From NCBI RefSeq assembly GCF_003054055.1, contig NZ_QBKI01000001.1, positions 62,001-126,000 on the forward strand: a DNA stretch of 64,000 nt, read 5' to 3'. A program made the position numbers and the translations under genes. This document shows positions 18,031 to 30,144 of the stretch, in pieces; position 1 is the stretch's first letter, and every line of letters starts with the position of its first letter. This stretch comes from Pontibacter mucosus. GTDB lineage: Bacteria > Bacteroidota > Bacteroidia > Cytophagales > Hymenobacteraceae. The notes under the pieces are model-generated. The model saw nothing but the letters and a program-made list of their open reading frames with translations. It did not search any database and was not told the DNA's origin.

Positions 18031-18761
18031 TGATTAACGTCGTCACAGTAAAAAATCTGGTTGCGGGTTATGGCCATCGTGTGCTAATCCGCAACCTTTC
18101 TTTTTCTGTGCCCTCCCCTGCCTTTGTTGCCATTATCGGCCATAACGGGGCAGGCAAAACCACCCTCTTCCGCGCCTTTCAGGGCAAAATAGCCTACCAA
18201 GGCGAAATACTGGTGCAGAACCAGAACCTGCGCCACCTCTCTAACCCATCCGGCAAGGGCCTGGTAGCCTACCTTCCGCAGAAAGCTTCCGTCAACTTCC
18301 CTATCAAAGTGCACGACCTGGTAGTGATGGGGTTGTTCCGCAAGAAGCGCTTTTTCGAGAATTATACTTCCGAGGATTATGCGTTGGCGGCCCGGGTGCT
18401 GGAGCAACTGCAGCTCTCGCACCTCCTAAACCACGACTTTACCACCCTTTCCGGCGGCGAGCAGCAACTGGTCTGGCTGGCCCAGCTGATGCTGCAGGAC
18501 GCCGGCATTAACCTGCTGGACGAGCCCACGCAGCAACTCGATGTGTATTACAAGAACAAGGTTTTCGGCTTGCTGCAAGACTGGGTAGAAGCGCGTGGCA
18601 AGACCGTGCTCTGCATCACGCACGACCTGCAAAACCTGGCAAGTATGCGGGGCTTCCTGCTGAACCTCTCTAAACCATACCCTGTCCTGGAGCCGCTATC
18701 CCCGGAAACCGTGCAGGAGAACCAGGCTTTTCTGGAGGCGGGGCGACAGGCAGTGGTGTAG
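18030..18761 (+). CDS. ABC transporter ATP-binding protein (metal-type), orphan
   Basis: This 243-residue ATPase has Walker A GHNGAGKTT, Q-loop YLPQKASVNFPIKV, signature LSGGEQQLVWLAQ, Walker B with LLDEPTQQLD and switch His in ITHDL. The Q-loop region, with VHDLVVMGLFRKKRFFE, resembles zinc/manganese (ZnuC/MntB-like) or haem ATPases. The only start giving full length is TTG at 18030; no in-frame ATG lies upstream. No permease or binding protein is adjacent, so the partner must be encoded elsewhere. Translation from a weak start within a palindrome is unusual. Confidence 0.8.
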   Translation: MINVVTVKNLVAGYGHRVLIRNLSFSVPSPAFVAIIGHNGAGKTTLFRAFQGKIAYQGEILVQNQNLRHLSNPSGKGLVAYLPQKASVNFPIKVHDLVVMGLFRKKRFFENYTSEDYALAARVLEQLQLSHLLNHDFTTLSGGEQQLVWLAQLMLQDAGINLLDEPTQQLDVYYKNKVFGLLQDWVEARGKTVLCITHDLQNLASMRGFLLNLSKPYPVLEPLSPETVQENQAFLEAGRQAVV

Positions 18762-18819
18762 AGGATCATAGGCTATAAGGGAGTCTATACTTTATACTTC
18801 TTTTCCGGCCCTTCCTGGC

Positions 18820-19450
18820 GCAAGTCTCCAGACTTGTGTCCCGCTATGGTGTCGGGTCTCTGACTCAACTGGCTTAAAAAGCCAGGCTTTATACTTTGGC
18901 TATACTTTTATACTTGAGCTATACTAGCTGGTTTATACTTTCGCTGGCGCGAGCTTGCAGCCCGTGTCTTTGTACACTCGCTATATTTCCATAGCTGCTG
19001 CTTTCTGCAACTGGACACAAGCTATCCTTACTAGCCACTGTTCATCCTATAGTTCCCACAGGCGTATAGTTTCATCTCTAGCTTTGGTGCCCTCCTAGGC
19101 CGGGAGGCCTCGCCTTCGGGCTTCGCGCGGTGTTCCCTCCTTGCCTCGCTCGCGCTCGGCATGCCCTTGGCGGGCACCGGATCTCACAAGGCGCTCAACC
19201 CAAAGGCTGGGAATCATTCGATAGCTACGGCTATTGCTATGCAACAGGTACCAACTGTCCCCTAGAGGGGACCACAGGGGTGTAATCACCTGCTGAGTTT
19301 ATACTTTGCACGGACAGCAGCGACGAAGCTTATACTTCAGCAGCAGTAACCACAGGCTCCCCGCCTTGGCTAAGGAGGGGCAAGGGGTGGTTGGACCCGG
19401 TACTGCAAAGCTCCCTCCCCTGTTCTTAGGGGAGGGCTGGGGTGGGGTTT
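18820..19450 (+). repeat. Dispersed modular repeat, copy 1
   Basis: This is one of four related intergenic elements in the window, at about 18.8, 32.0, 48.4 and 58.8 kb, all in the same orientation. Modules in order: a GC-rich hairpin-like part (GGCGCGAGCTTGCAGCC); CATAGC-GCTTTCTGCAACTGG; the highly conserved block from GTGCCCTCCTAGGCCGGGAG through CTTGCCTCGCTCGCGCTCGG to GGCGCTCAACCCAAAGGCTG; a GTCCCC-TTGAGG module (shortened here); and the CTCCCCGCC-AAGGAGGGG / GGTGGTTGG module. It fills the space between two convergent genes. No conserved protein is encoded. Confidence 0.8.
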
Positions 19451-19507
19451 ATACTTAGCCAGAGGTGGTTGGGCCCGGCACTGAAAAGCCGCCTATACTA
19501 CCGAAGG

Positions 19508-20185
19508 CTATACTTCGGCAGCAAAGGCCTCGGCTAGTATAAGATCCTCTGGCGTGGTGATTTTGATGTTGCGGTAGCTGCCCTCTACCAAGGTTATACT
19601 TTCGCCTATACTTTCCACCACAGAAGCGTCATCGGTGAAGTGCTCCTGCTCCGGCTGTTCGTAGGCCCTGCGAAGGATGCTTACCTGGAAAACCTGCGGG
19701 GTTTGCACCAATTTGTACTTGGCTCGTGGCACGGCACGGCTTGTCTCCCCTACCAGCTCCCGGATAGAGTCCTTCGGTGAAACGGCTACCACGGCGCATC
19801 CATACTTAGCGGCGGCATCGTAGGCGGCGCGAATGGTGTCTACTTCCACAAAAGGGCGCACCCCGTCGTGCACCGCCACAAGCCCCTCACCCATGACGGC
19901 ATCCAACCCGTTCTTAACAGAGCCAAAGCGCGTTGCGCCGCCTGGCACCGTCATGTGGAACAGCCTGAAATGATACTTTTGGCAGAGGCTGCGCCAGGTG
20001 CTCAGCTGCTCCTGCGGCAGCACGACAATCAGCCTGACGCTCGGGCTATACTCATAAAAGCGCTCGATGGTGTGCATCAGGATAGGTTTACCTGCCACTT
20101 CGATAAACTGCTTCGGTAAATCTTGCTGCATACGGGTGCCGCTGCCACCGGCCACTATAATTGCGTACTCAGGAGTCTGTGCCAT
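19508..20185 (-). CDS. ispD: 2-C-methyl-D-erythritol 4-phosphate cytidylyltransferase
   Basis: This 225-residue enzyme has the CTP-binding loop AIIVAGGSGTRMQQDLPKQF, the conserved VAVHDGVRPFV and SPKDSIRELV segments, and FTDDASVVESIGE plus IKITTPEDLILAEA near the C-terminus. It makes CDP-methylerythritol in the MEP isoprenoid pathway, so the organism very likely uses this route. It is the last gene before dispersed repeat copy 1. A degenerate AGTTTGGAAGTTAG repeat occupies the upstream spacer. Confidence 0.95.
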   Translation of the reverse strand: MAQTPEYAIIVAGGSGTRMQQDLPKQFIEVAGKPILMHTIERFYEYSPSVRLIVVLPQEQLSTWRSLCQKYHFRLFHMTVPGGATRFGSVKNGLDAVMGEGLVAVHDGVRPFVEVDTIRAAYDAAAKYGCAVVAVSPKDSIRELVGETSRAVPRAKYKLVQTPQVFQVSILRRAYEQPEQEHFTDDASVVESIGESITLVEGSYRNIKITTPEDLILAEAFAAEV

Positions 20186-20189
20186 GGGG

Positions 20190-20291
20190 TAAAGTTAGAA
20201 AGTTTGGAAGTTAGAAGATTAGAAAGTTTGGGAGTTGGTGAGTTTGGGAGTTGATGAGTTTAGGAGTTGATGAGTTTAGGAGTTGGGGAGA
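20190..20291 (+). repeat. Degenerate tandem repeat of GAGTTTAGGAGTTGAT type
   Basis: Seven or more imperfect units of about 16-18 bp are built from AGTTTGGGAGTTGATG / AGTTTAGGAGTTGATG. Related tracts occur at 33400-33457 and 38190-38229, always right next to a gene start or end. The unit has strong purine strand bias. Confidence 0.75.
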
Positions 20292-20321
20292 GGTAATTTC
20301 TGATATAGAATAGAAAAGCCG

Positions 20322-20363
20322 CTTTAAAAAGAAAATCCCCGGCATTGCGGGCCGAGGATTTAT
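20322..20363 (-). terminator. Terminator of queA
   Basis: An 11-bp stem with one mismatch (AAATCCCCGGC with GCCGAGGATTT) has a minus-strand TTTTCTTTTT tract after it. It lies about 20 bp past the queA stop. Confidence 0.7.
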
Positions 20364-20383
20364 ACTTTGGAAGTAGTTTATAC

Positions 20384-21430
20384 TTACAGGATCAGCATCA
20401 CGTCTCCGTAGCTGAAGAAGCGGTAATTCTCTTTGATGGCCTCCTCGTAGGCTTTCATGATAAGGTCGTAACCACCGAAGGCAGCAGCCATCATCAGCAG
20501 CGTACTTTCCGGCATGTGGAAGTTGGTTACCAGCGCATTGGCTATCTTAAAGTCGTACGGAGGGAAGATGAAACGGTCGGTCCAGCCCTCGTTGCTCTTC
20601 AGGCGGTTGCTGGCCGATACAGACGACTCCAGGGCACGCATGGTAGTTGTACCAATGGCGCACACACGCTTCTTGTTATCCAGGGCCTTGTTCACGCGCT
20701 CAGCAGTAGTGGCAGGAACGATAAAGTTCTCAGAGTCCATCTTGTGCTTGGTCAGGTCTTCCACATCTACCGGGCGGAAAGTGCCCAGGCCCACGTGCAG
20801 CGTAATCGGCTCCACGTCCACACCTTTAATCTCCAGGCGCTTCAGCACCTCCTTGGTAAAGTGCAGGCCAGCTGTTGGAGCAGCCACGGCGCCCACGTTC
20901 TTGGCATACACCGTCTGGTAACGCTCACGGTCCTCCGGCTCAGCCTCACGCTTGATGTACTTCGGAAGCGGCGTCTCGCCCAGGTCGTTGATGGTTTTGT
21001 AGAACTCCTCATCCGGGCCGTCGAACAGGAACTTGATGGTACGGCCACGGGAAGTGGTGTTGTCGATAACCTCGGCTACCAGGTCGCTGTCGCCGAAGTA
21101 TAGCTTGTTGCCAACGCGAATCTTGCGGGCCGGGTCTACCAGCACGTCCCACAGGTGGATGTCTTTATTCAGCTCGCGCAGCAGGAAAACCTCGATCTTC
21201 GCCCCTGTCTTCTCCTTGTTGCCGTACAGGCGAGCCGGGAACACCTTGGTATCGTTCACCACCATCACGTCGCCCTCGTCGAAGTACTCCAGGATGTCTT
21301 TGAAAACGCGGTGCTCGATTTTACCGGTGTCGCGGTGCACTACCATCATGCGGGATTCGTCGCGGTTCTCGGCAGGGTGAGTGGCCAGGTAACTTTCAGG
21401 AAGATCGAATTTAAATTCAGATAATTTCAT
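20384..21430 (-). CDS. queA: tRNA preQ1(34) S-adenosylmethionine ribosyltransferase-isomerase
   Basis: This 348-residue enzyme matches QueA along its length: [59 protein letters not shown]-like [13 protein letters not shown] and the C-terminal [20 protein letters not shown]. It transfers the ribosyl moiety of SAM to preQ1 in tRNA to give epoxyqueuosine. It is divergent from the ABC permease gene and has a -7 box about 120 bp upstream. Confidence 0.96.
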   Translation of the reverse strand: MKLSEFKFDLPESYLATHPAENRDESRMMVVHRDTGKIEHRVFKDILEYFDEGDVMVVNDTKVFPARLYGNKEKTGAKIEVFLLRELNKDIHLWDVLVDPARKIRVGNKLYFGDSDLVAEVIDNTTSRGRTIKFLFDGPDEEFYKTINDLGETPLPKYIKREAEPEDRERYQTVYAKNVGAVAAPTAGLHFTKEVLKRLEIKGVDVEPITLHVGLGTFRPVDVEDLTKHKMDSENFIVPATTAERVNKALDNKKRVCAIGTTTMRALESSVSASNRLKSNEGWTDRFIFPPYDFKIANALVTNFHMPESTLLMMAAAFGGYDLIMKAYEEAIKENYRFFSYGDVMLIL

Positions 21431-21549
21431 ATATCAAATATTACGGTATTTGGTTCCTATACTTGCAGGGGATTTCTAATCAGACAACAGCAGAACCTCG
21501 CGTCGGGGTTCATAATCAACCGCATACTAAAAAGCAAAAAATCAAACCG

Positions 21550-21557
21550 CAAATTTA
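21550..21557 (-). promoter_or_regulatory. -7 box (TAAATTTG), probably queA promoter
   Basis: On the minus strand this reads TAAATTTG, a perfect TAnnTTTG match, about 120 bp upstream of queA in the divergent region. No clear -33 box is seen. Confidence 0.35.
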
Positions 21558-21631
21558 CTCAGTTTGCCCGAATAATTCTTACTTTTAAGAAAATTACTTC
21601 CCTCTGTTACAACTGATATAAGAAGAAGCCC

Positions 21632-22879
21632 ATGATCTACCTCCGCCTGATAGCTGAGAGTTTCCGTTTTGCCTGGCAGGCCCTGCGCGCCAACCTTCTG
21701 CGTACCATTCTGTCGTTGCTGGGCGTCACGATAGGCATCTTCGCGATTATCTCCGTGTTCACGCTGGTAGACTCACTGGAGCGCAATGTGCGCGACAGCA
21801 TGAGCTTTATCGGCGACAAGGTGATTTATGTGCAGAAGTGGCCATGGTCTACGGGAGGCAGCTATCCCTGGTGGAAGTACTTTCAGCGCCCGGAGCCAAC
21901 AGAGCAGGAGTTCCGCCTGTTGGAGCGACGCATTACCACCAGCGCCGGCGTCGCCATCATGGCAAGCAGGGGCGGCAACACCTACAAGCAAGGCAACAAC
22001 AGCTACTCCAACGGAAACCTGACAGGCATTTCTTACGACTATCCCAAGGTAAGTGAGGTGCCTATCGCCGACGGCCGCTACTTTACGCCACAGGAGTCGG
22101 AGGCGGCGCGCAACGTGATGATCATCGGCGACGAGATCGCCACCACCCTCTTCCCCTACGGCAGCCCGATCGGGCAAACACTGAAGGTGGCCGGGCAAAA
22201 GTTCACCGTTGTCGGGATAATCGAGAAGCAGGGCGAGAATATTTTCGGGATGGAGAACATGGACCAGATGGGCATGATCCCCTACAGCACCTTCTCTAAA
22301 ATGTTTGACGTAGGCCCCCGTGGCATCGGCTCCAGCATTGTGCTAAAAGGCCGCGAAGATGACCCGGGGCTGCTGGAACTGGAGTATGAGGCCCGCGGCA
22401 TTTTGCGCAACATACGCGGCCTGCGCCCCCGCGACGAGGACAGCTTTGCCATGAACCGCCCTGAGATGATACAGGAGGCCATTGGCGGCTTCTTCCAGGT
22501 TGTGGGCCTGGGCGGCTGGGTTATTGGCGGGTTCTCAATCTTGGTGGGCGGCTTTGGCATTGCCAACATCATGTTCGTGTCGGTAAAGGAGCGCACCAAC
22601 ATCATCGGAATCCAAAAATCACTCGGAGCCAAAAACTATTTCATACTTTTCCAGTTCCTCTTCGAGTCGGTGTTCCTGAGCCTGCTGGGCGGCGGTATCG
22701 GCATTATGCTGGTGTTCCTGCTCACGCTCATCCCGCAGGACATGATGAAGATTACCCTCTCGGTGGGCAACATTATACTTGGCCTCGGCGTATCGGCCGT
22801 GATTGGGATGCTGTCGGGGATTATACCGGCGGTGCTGGCCTCTAACCTGGACCCTGTTATTGCCATCCGTTCCAAATAA
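21632..22879 (+). CDS. MacB/FtsX-type ABC transporter permease
   Basis: This 415-residue permease has one N-terminal membrane helix (ILSLLGVTIGIFAIISVF), a periplasmic MacB-like core domain of about 230 residues (residues 45-280) and three C-terminal helices in the FtsX arrangement. The latter include GGFGIANIMFVSVKERTNII, the coupling segment, and GIQKSLGAKNYFILFQFLFE. It would act with a separate ATPase in lipoprotein, peptide or drug export. No ATPase gene is adjacent. Confidence 0.88.
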   Translation: MIYLRLIAESFRFAWQALRANLLRTILSLLGVTIGIFAIISVFTLVDSLERNVRDSMSFIGDKVIYVQKWPWSTGGSYPWWKYFQRPEPTEQEFRLLERRITTSAGVAIMASRGGNTYKQGNNSYSNGNLTGISYDYPKVSEVPIADGRYFTPQESEAARNVMIIGDEIATTLFPYGSPIGQTLKVAGQKFTVVGIIEKQGENIFGMENMDQMGMIPYSTFSKMFDVGPRGIGSSIVLKGREDDPGLLELEYEARGILRNIRGLRPRDEDSFAMNRPEMIQEAIGGFFQVVGLGGWVIGGFSILVGGFGIANIMFVSVKERTNIIGIQKSLGAKNYFILFQFLFESVFLSLLGGGIGIMLVFLLTLIPQDMMKITLSVGNIILGLGVSAVIGMLSGIIPAVLASNLDPVIAIRSK

Positions 22880-23007
22880 GGCAAAGTATCGCGTGGCTTT
22901 TCCTGTTTTAACCTCACGAAAACGAAGGACCAACGTATCTAAATAAAATTTGTGAAGATGCGCGCCGTTATTGCAGCGGCGCAGGAGCGCGAAAGCCTCC
23001 GCAGAAG

Positions 23008-23886
23008 ATGACGAGAAAGAAAATGACAAAACTTAGAAAGACGAGTAAGACCAAGCTGAACGACGAGGCGCTGCACACCGGCAGTGGCCAGACCATCCTG
23101 AAGCCAGACGTAAACGACAATAAAGCCAGATCGGTAACAGACCTGCGCGAGAGCGGCCAATCCACTGCCCCGCCGGCCTCCGCGGAAGACATAAAAATAC
23201 GCCGTGCCTTTGTAGACAAGGACTGGAACGAGATTAAGATTGCCGACTCGTGGCAGATATTTAAGGTAATGGCCGAGTTTGTGGATGGCTTCGAGAAGCT
23301 GGCCAAGATTGGCCCCTGCGTTTCCATTTTCGGTTCGGCCCGCACCAAGCCCGACAACAAGTACTACATTATGGCCGAGGAAATTGCCGCCAAACTGGTG
23401 CGCCACGGCTATGGTGTGATTACGGGTGGTGGCCCGGGCATTATGGAGGCCGGTAACAAGGGCGCTCACTCGGAGGGAGGCAAATCAGTGGGCCTCAACA
23501 TCCACCTGCCCTTCGAGCAGTTCAACAACATCTACATAGACTCCGACAAGCTCATCAACTTCGACTACTTCTTTGTGCGCAAGGTGATGTTTGTGAAGTA
23601 TGCGCAGGGCTTTGTGGTGTTGCCGGGCGGTTTTGGCACGCTGGACGAGCTGTTTGAGGCGATCACGCTCATCCAGACGAAGAAAATCGGCGCTTTCCCG
23701 ATCGTGCTGGTGGGCCGCGAGTACTGGAGCGGCTTGCTGGAGTGGGTGGAAAACGTGATGCTGAAGATGGAAAGCAACATCAGCCAGGAGGACCTGGACC
23801 TGGTGCACATCGTGGATGACCCGTCGGAGGCGGTGAAAATCATCGACGACTTCTACAGCAAGTACCTGCTCTCCCCGAACTTCTAA
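23008..23886 (+). CDS. TIGR00730 Rossmann-fold protein (LOG family)
   Basis: This 292-residue protein has the LOG/lysine-decarboxylase-like fold: VSIFGSARTKPDN, GYGVITGGGPGIMEAGNKGA and the diagnostic PGGFGTLDELFEAITLIQTK. Family members are cytokinin riboside 5'-monophosphate phosphoribohydrolases or nucleotide 5'-monophosphate nucleosidases. About 60 basic, low-complexity residues precede the domain, which is longer than in typical LOG proteins. The start could be ATG 23008 or 23023. It ends at a strong terminator. Confidence 0.9.
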   Translation: MTRKKMTKLRKTSKTKLNDEALHTGSGQTILKPDVNDNKARSVTDLRESGQSTAPPASAEDIKIRRAFVDKDWNEIKIADSWQIFKVMAEFVDGFEKLAKIGPCVSIFGSARTKPDNKYYIMAEEIAAKLVRHGYGVITGGGPGIMEAGNKGAHSEGGKSVGLNIHLPFEQFNNIYIDSDKLINFDYFFVRKVMFVKYAQGFVVLPGGFGTLDELFEAITLIQTKKIGAFPIVLVGREYWSGLLEWVENVMLKMESNISQEDLDLVHIVDDPSEAVKIIDDFYSKYLLSPNF

Positions 23887-23915
23887 GAGCGTTATACTTT
23901 ATACTTATACTTTGG

Positions 23916-23951
23916 AAGCCCGCTGCCAACACAGCGGGCTTCGTTGTTTTT
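23916..23951 (+). terminator. Terminator of the LOG-family gene
   Basis: A 10-bp stem (AAGCCCGCTG / CAGCGGGCTT) is followed by CGTTGTTTTT. Three tightly packed TATACTT copies precede it (23892-23912) and one follows. Confidence 0.8.
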
Positions 23952-24077
23952 ATACTTTACTTCACAAGCCTATTACCTGTTGTATTTCAAATTTACCCTC
24001 TCATTAGCCCTGTGCTCATCGTGCAGCAATCGGCGGCAACGGCTTTACCCAATGGTATGGCTATCGTATATTATACT

Positions 24078-24467
24078 ATGCTTAGCCCGGAGAAAGAGAA
24101 GATAAAGAAGCTGAAGAAAAAGCTCAGGATACAGGAGAAGAAGAACGCCGAGATACGGGACCAGATGGCCACGCAGCGCACCGTCTTCGCCAATGAGCGC
24201 ACCCTGATGGCCTACCTGCGCACGGCCATGACCATATCAGCCGGCGGCTTTGTAGCCATCAAACTCTCCGACGATATGTACCTGGAAGTAATCGGCATTA
24301 TACTCATCCCGATTGGCATCATACTGGCTGCTTACAGCTTTACCAGATACAGGCACAAGCAAAAGCTGATAGAGGGCCACAACCAGGACTACCGCCCCAC
24401 CAGCCACGAGCACGAGCGGGCGCACCACAACAGGTACGGCAGCGAAAGCCCGGACGGCTTGCCTTAA
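24078..24467 (+). CDS. DUF202 membrane protein, paralogue 1
   Basis: I take the start at ATG 24078 (MLSPEKEKIKKLKKKL) because the extra upstream residues from 24012 have no counterpart in the paralogue. A basic coiled N-terminus precedes the DUF202 core FANERTLMAYLRTAMTISAG and two membrane helices. The C-terminus is His-rich. DUF202 proteins are small membrane proteins of unknown role. The second copy follows 43 bp downstream. Confidence 0.85.
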   Translation: MLSPEKEKIKKLKKKLRIQEKKNAEIRDQMATQRTVFANERTLMAYLRTAMTISAGGFVAIKLSDDMYLEVIGIILIPIGIILAAYSFTRYRHKQKLIEGHNQDYRPTSHEHERAHHNRYGSESPDGLP

Positions 24468-24510
24468 ACATACTCTGCTATTACCGTATACTCCATGCAA
24501 ACACCCGGCT

Positions 24511-24894
24511 ATGGCCATTTCAGAACAGGATGAGATTAGAAAGCTGAAAAAGCAGCTGAAGCACCAGGAAAGGAAGAACGCTGAGATACGCGACCAGATG
24601 GCCGTGCAACGCACCATCTTTGCCAACGAGCGCACCCTGATGGCCTACCTGCGCACCTCCCTGGCGATTGCAGGCGGTGGCTTTGCGGCCCTTAAGTTCT
24701 CAGAGGAAAAGTACCTGGATGTGCTCGGCCTAATGGCTATGCCGGTAGGCGCCATCCTGGCTGTCTATAGCTTTTACAGGTACCTGCACAAGCAAAAACT
24801 CATTAAGGGGCAAATGAAGGAGTACACGCACACCAGCCACCACCACGCTAAAATTCACAAGCAGGAGGCAGCCGGCTACGACCATACGCCCTAG
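24511..24894 (+). CDS. DUF202 membrane protein, paralogue 2
   Basis: This 127-residue protein shares the layout of paralogue 1: IRKLKKQLKHQERKNAEIRD, then FANERTLMAYLRTSLAIAGG, two membrane helices and a His-rich tail. The high identity of the first 60 residues shows a tandem duplication. It is probably co-transcribed with copy 1. Confidence 0.88.
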   Translation: MAISEQDEIRKLKKQLKHQERKNAEIRDQMAVQRTIFANERTLMAYLRTSLAIAGGGFAALKFSEEKYLDVLGLMAMPVGAILAVYSFYRYLHKQKLIKGQMKEYTHTSHHHAKIHKQEAAGYDHTP

Positions 24895-24982
24895 TATATA
24901 ACCTGTACACAGCTAAACCATTTAACCCTGAATGCTGTTAAGATAGGTTAGCGTGCTGCAACAGCGAAGCGCTAATATTTTA

Positions 24983-24990
24983 TACCTTTG
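24983..24990 (+). promoter_or_regulatory. -7 box (TACCTTTG) for uvrA
   Basis: A perfect TAnnTTTG match lies 24 bp before the uvrA ATG, implying a very short leader. No clear -33 TTTG at 19-21 bp spacing. Confidence 0.5.
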
Positions 24991-25014
24991 CTATTTAAAA
25001 TCAAGCATTCCTGA

Positions 25015-27918
<2,904 letters not shown>

Positions 27919-27945
27919 GAGGCGTTTATACTTCAGTCTTATACT

Positions 27946-27982
27946 TAAAAAGCCCGCTGCCATGAATGGCAGCGGGCTTTTA
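27946..27982. terminator. Bidirectional terminator between uvrA and DUF4142
   Basis: A stem of about 14 bp (AAAAGCCCGCTGCCA and complement) has A-run before and T-run after, so it can end both converging transcripts. TATACTT copies flank it on both sides. Confidence 0.85.
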
Positions 27983-27987
27983 TACTT

Positions 27988-28560
27988 TTAGAGGTCTTCC
28001 AGCGATTTTTCCAGTCTTTCGAGTATCTGCTGGTGTTGCTTCAGCAGGGGCACCTGCTTGCTGGCGTACTGCTTCAGCTCCATTACCTTGCCGTTTTTGG
28101 CGATGTCTTCGTAACGCTCCAGCAGCTCCCTGTTCTGGTCCACGATGCGGCGCAGGTAGCTCAGGTCGAAGGAGATGCCGGACTTGTCGGTTACCTCCTG
28201 GTATACTTTGTGGTGCGCATCGCCCAGGGTAGTGGGCAGCACGAAATTACCCCGATCGGCCATGTCGCGCAGGTCGTTTAAAATGCCTTGGTGGGCGGTT
28301 ACCATCTCTTCTGCCAGGCCCTTTACCTCGGGGCTAACGGCCTTGCCGGCGGCAGCCTCCCCCAGCTGCACCTGCAGCATGCTGGCGCTGGCCGCCTCGG
28401 CAGCAAACAGCGCGTCGTTTTTCATGTCCTCCTGCACACCAGCCGCCTCAAACTGCTGCATGCTTTGCTCAGCAGCCTGGCTGATGCTGTCGTTGGTGCC
28501 GCAGGCGGTGGCAAGCACCAGCACCAGCAGGGTAAACGCACGTAGTATACTTTTCTTCAT
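27988..28560 (-). CDS. DUF4142 lipoprotein, paralogue 1
   Basis: This 190-residue protein has a lipoprotein signal ending LATAC (Cys20). The DUF4142 four-helix, ferritin-like pattern follows: FAAEAASASMLQVQLGEAA, LAEEMVTAHQGILNDLRDMA and FDLSYLRRIVDQNRELLERY. Members are periplasmic or outer-membrane proteins of unknown function. A second copy lies directly upstream on the same strand. Confidence 0.85.
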   Translation of the reverse strand: MKKSILRAFTLLVLVLATACGTNDSISQAAEQSMQQFEAAGVQEDMKNDALFAAEAASASMLQVQLGEAAAGKAVSPEVKGLAEEMVTAHQGILNDLRDMADRGNFVLPTTLGDAHHKVYQEVTDKSGISFDLSYLRRIVDQNRELLERYEDIAKNGKVMELKQYASKQVPLLKQHQQILERLEKSLEDL

Positions 28561-28647
28561 AGGTTTTTCTGTTGAATGTATAAAGCATCTGCAAGATAGG
28601 GCTTACAGATGCTTTATAAAAACATGGCTACAGGTTAAGTACCTGCA

Positions 28648-29223
28648 TTACTTTTTCACGGTGTCCCGAAGCTTGCGGGCGCTTTCCAGGTGCTCGCGCA
28701 GCTTGGGCAGTTTGTCGGCCGCGAACTTCTGCACCTCGGCATCCTGCAGGTCCCGGGAGGCCTCTTCGAAATCCTCCACGGCATCCTCATGCGAGCTAAC
28801 CATCAGGTCCATGTAGTTTCGGTCGAAGTCGGCGCCCTTTTTATCGCGCAGCCCGTCCAGCTTGTTTCGGTGCTCGTTGCTCATGCTGTCGGGCAGCATC
28901 ATGTTCTTTTTCTGGGCCAGCTGTCGCAGCTCTTCATTTGCCTTGGTGTGGTCGGCCACCATCATCTTGGCAAAATCTTTCACCTGCTGGTTCTGGGCCA
29001 TCTTTTGCGCCATATTGCCGGCCTCTACCTCCAGCATACCGGAGCTGGCAGCCTCTGTGGCAAACTCAGAAACGTCATCTACCTGATCTTCCATCGGGGT
29101 ATCCTCTACCTGTTGCTCGTTTACCTCCTGCGCCTGCTCTACTGAGTCGTTTTGCTGGCCACAGGAGGCCACAGCGAACAGAAAGGCACCTGCAATAAAT
29201 CCTGTCGAGATAATCTTTTTCAT
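28648..29223 (-). CDS. DUF4142 lipoprotein, paralogue 2
   Basis: This 191-residue protein has a lipobox ending FAVASC (Cys21), then the DUF4142 pattern FATEAASSGMLEVEAGNMAQ, FAKMMVADHTKANEELRQLA and FDRNYMDLMVSSHEDAVEDF. An acidic linker (VEDTPMEDQVDDV) separates the lipid anchor from the domain. Tandem with paralogue 1, probably by duplication. Confidence 0.88.
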   Translation of the reverse strand: MKKIISTGFIAGAFLFAVASCGQQNDSVEQAQEVNEQQVEDTPMEDQVDDVSEFATEAASSGMLEVEAGNMAQKMAQNQQVKDFAKMMVADHTKANEELRQLAQKKNMMLPDSMSNEHRNKLDGLRDKKGADFDRNYMDLMVSSHEDAVEDFEEASRDLQDAEVQKFAADKLPKLREHLESARKLRDTVKK

Positions 29224-29441
29224 AGTTATGTTTTTTATTAGGTTGTGTATTGACTTATTTCAGGATTATATACGCCTTACCGGAAGTGGAGTTATTAGCG
29301 TTTGCACATACTTTTCTACCATAGCCACGCAGCGCCAGTTAAGCTTTAACCCGGATGCAACATAAATTCACAAAGGGATGTAAAGCACAGAAAAGCACAC
29401 CGTTCCCCCGCATCCTTTTCCTTACCTTAACCATATATGAC

Positions 29442-30137
29442 ATGAGAAACAGCAAGTATGTTTTCGCATCTGCCTGGCTGGTGCTGCTCCTGATCCTGTT
29501 CATGCCTCAGCACCGTGCCTTCGCCCAGTCCGGTGAGGGAGAAGGCCCACCCAGCGCCGCCTATGATCGCATCCTGAAGCTTCACCCTTTGCAGATCGGG
29601 GAGGTCTACTTCTCCTACGAAAAGATGCGCACCGAGCGCATCTCAAACGAGTTTGGCCTGAGCTACGTGTACCAGGGTTACCTGAAGAGCGATGACTTTC
29701 TGCCGGATGCCGTGAAGGTGGGGGGCGTGCACATACGCATGAGCCAGCGCTACTACACCTCTAAAAAGTATGATAACGTGCCGTTCGGCTTCTTCCACGG
29801 GCCGATGTTTGGCTACCGGTTTATGGCTTTTGAGGAAGGCGCTTTCGACAGCCCCTTCGAGTCGCCGTCGGACCCGAGCGGCCGCCGGGTGGGGCGCCTC
29901 TACCAGAACAGCCTGGAGTTAAGTTACCAGCTTGGAGGGCAGTTTAAGCTGGGCCAGCACTTTACCTGGGAGGTTTCGGCGGCGCTGGGGGCACGCCTGA
30001 AGTATGCCCTGGCCAAAAATGCCGACGAGCTGTTGCCGGAGCATATTATAGGCCATACGCTGGCTTCTGAACCTAACTCGGCCATCTTTATAGTACCTGC
30101 GCCGCAGCTCAATGTTTCGGTGGGGTACGCGTTCTGA
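29442..30137 (+). CDS. Putative outer-membrane beta-barrel protein
   Basis: I start at ATG 29442 (MRNSKYVFASAWLVLLLILF), which gives a proper signal peptide ending AFAQ. The upstream start at 29355 would place 29 odd residues before it. The mature part has alternating strands and ends with an aromatic residue (LNVSVGYAF), as outer-membrane barrels do. It resembles DUF3575-type barrels. No substrate or partner is evident. Confidence 0.65.
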   Translation: MRNSKYVFASAWLVLLLILFMPQHRAFAQSGEGEGPPSAAYDRILKLHPLQIGEVYFSYEKMRTERISNEFGLSYVYQGYLKSDDFLPDAVKVGGVHIRMSQRYYTSKKYDNVPFGFFHGPMFGYRFMAFEEGAFDSPFESPSDPSGRRVGRLYQNSLELSYQLGGQFKLGQHFTWEVSAALGARLKYALAKNADELLPEHIIGHTLASEPNSAIFIVPAPQLNVSVGYAF

Positions 30138-30144
30138 GTCTGAC

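Noticed and set aside
19095-19289. Short minus-strand ORFs inside the dispersed repeats (also 32238-32504 and 48451-49017) with a shared SLWVERLV segment
   Set aside because: The shared segment comes from shared repeat DNA. Copy 4 breaks the frame, lengths differ and the composition is not protein-like, so I treat the repeats as non-coding.
23892-23912. Clustered TATACTT copies read as a promoter -7 element
   Set aside because: TATACTTTG resembles TAnnTTTG but the spacing of A and T is off by one base, and copies occur everywhere including inside genes and after stops, so promoter function cannot be assigned from the word alone.
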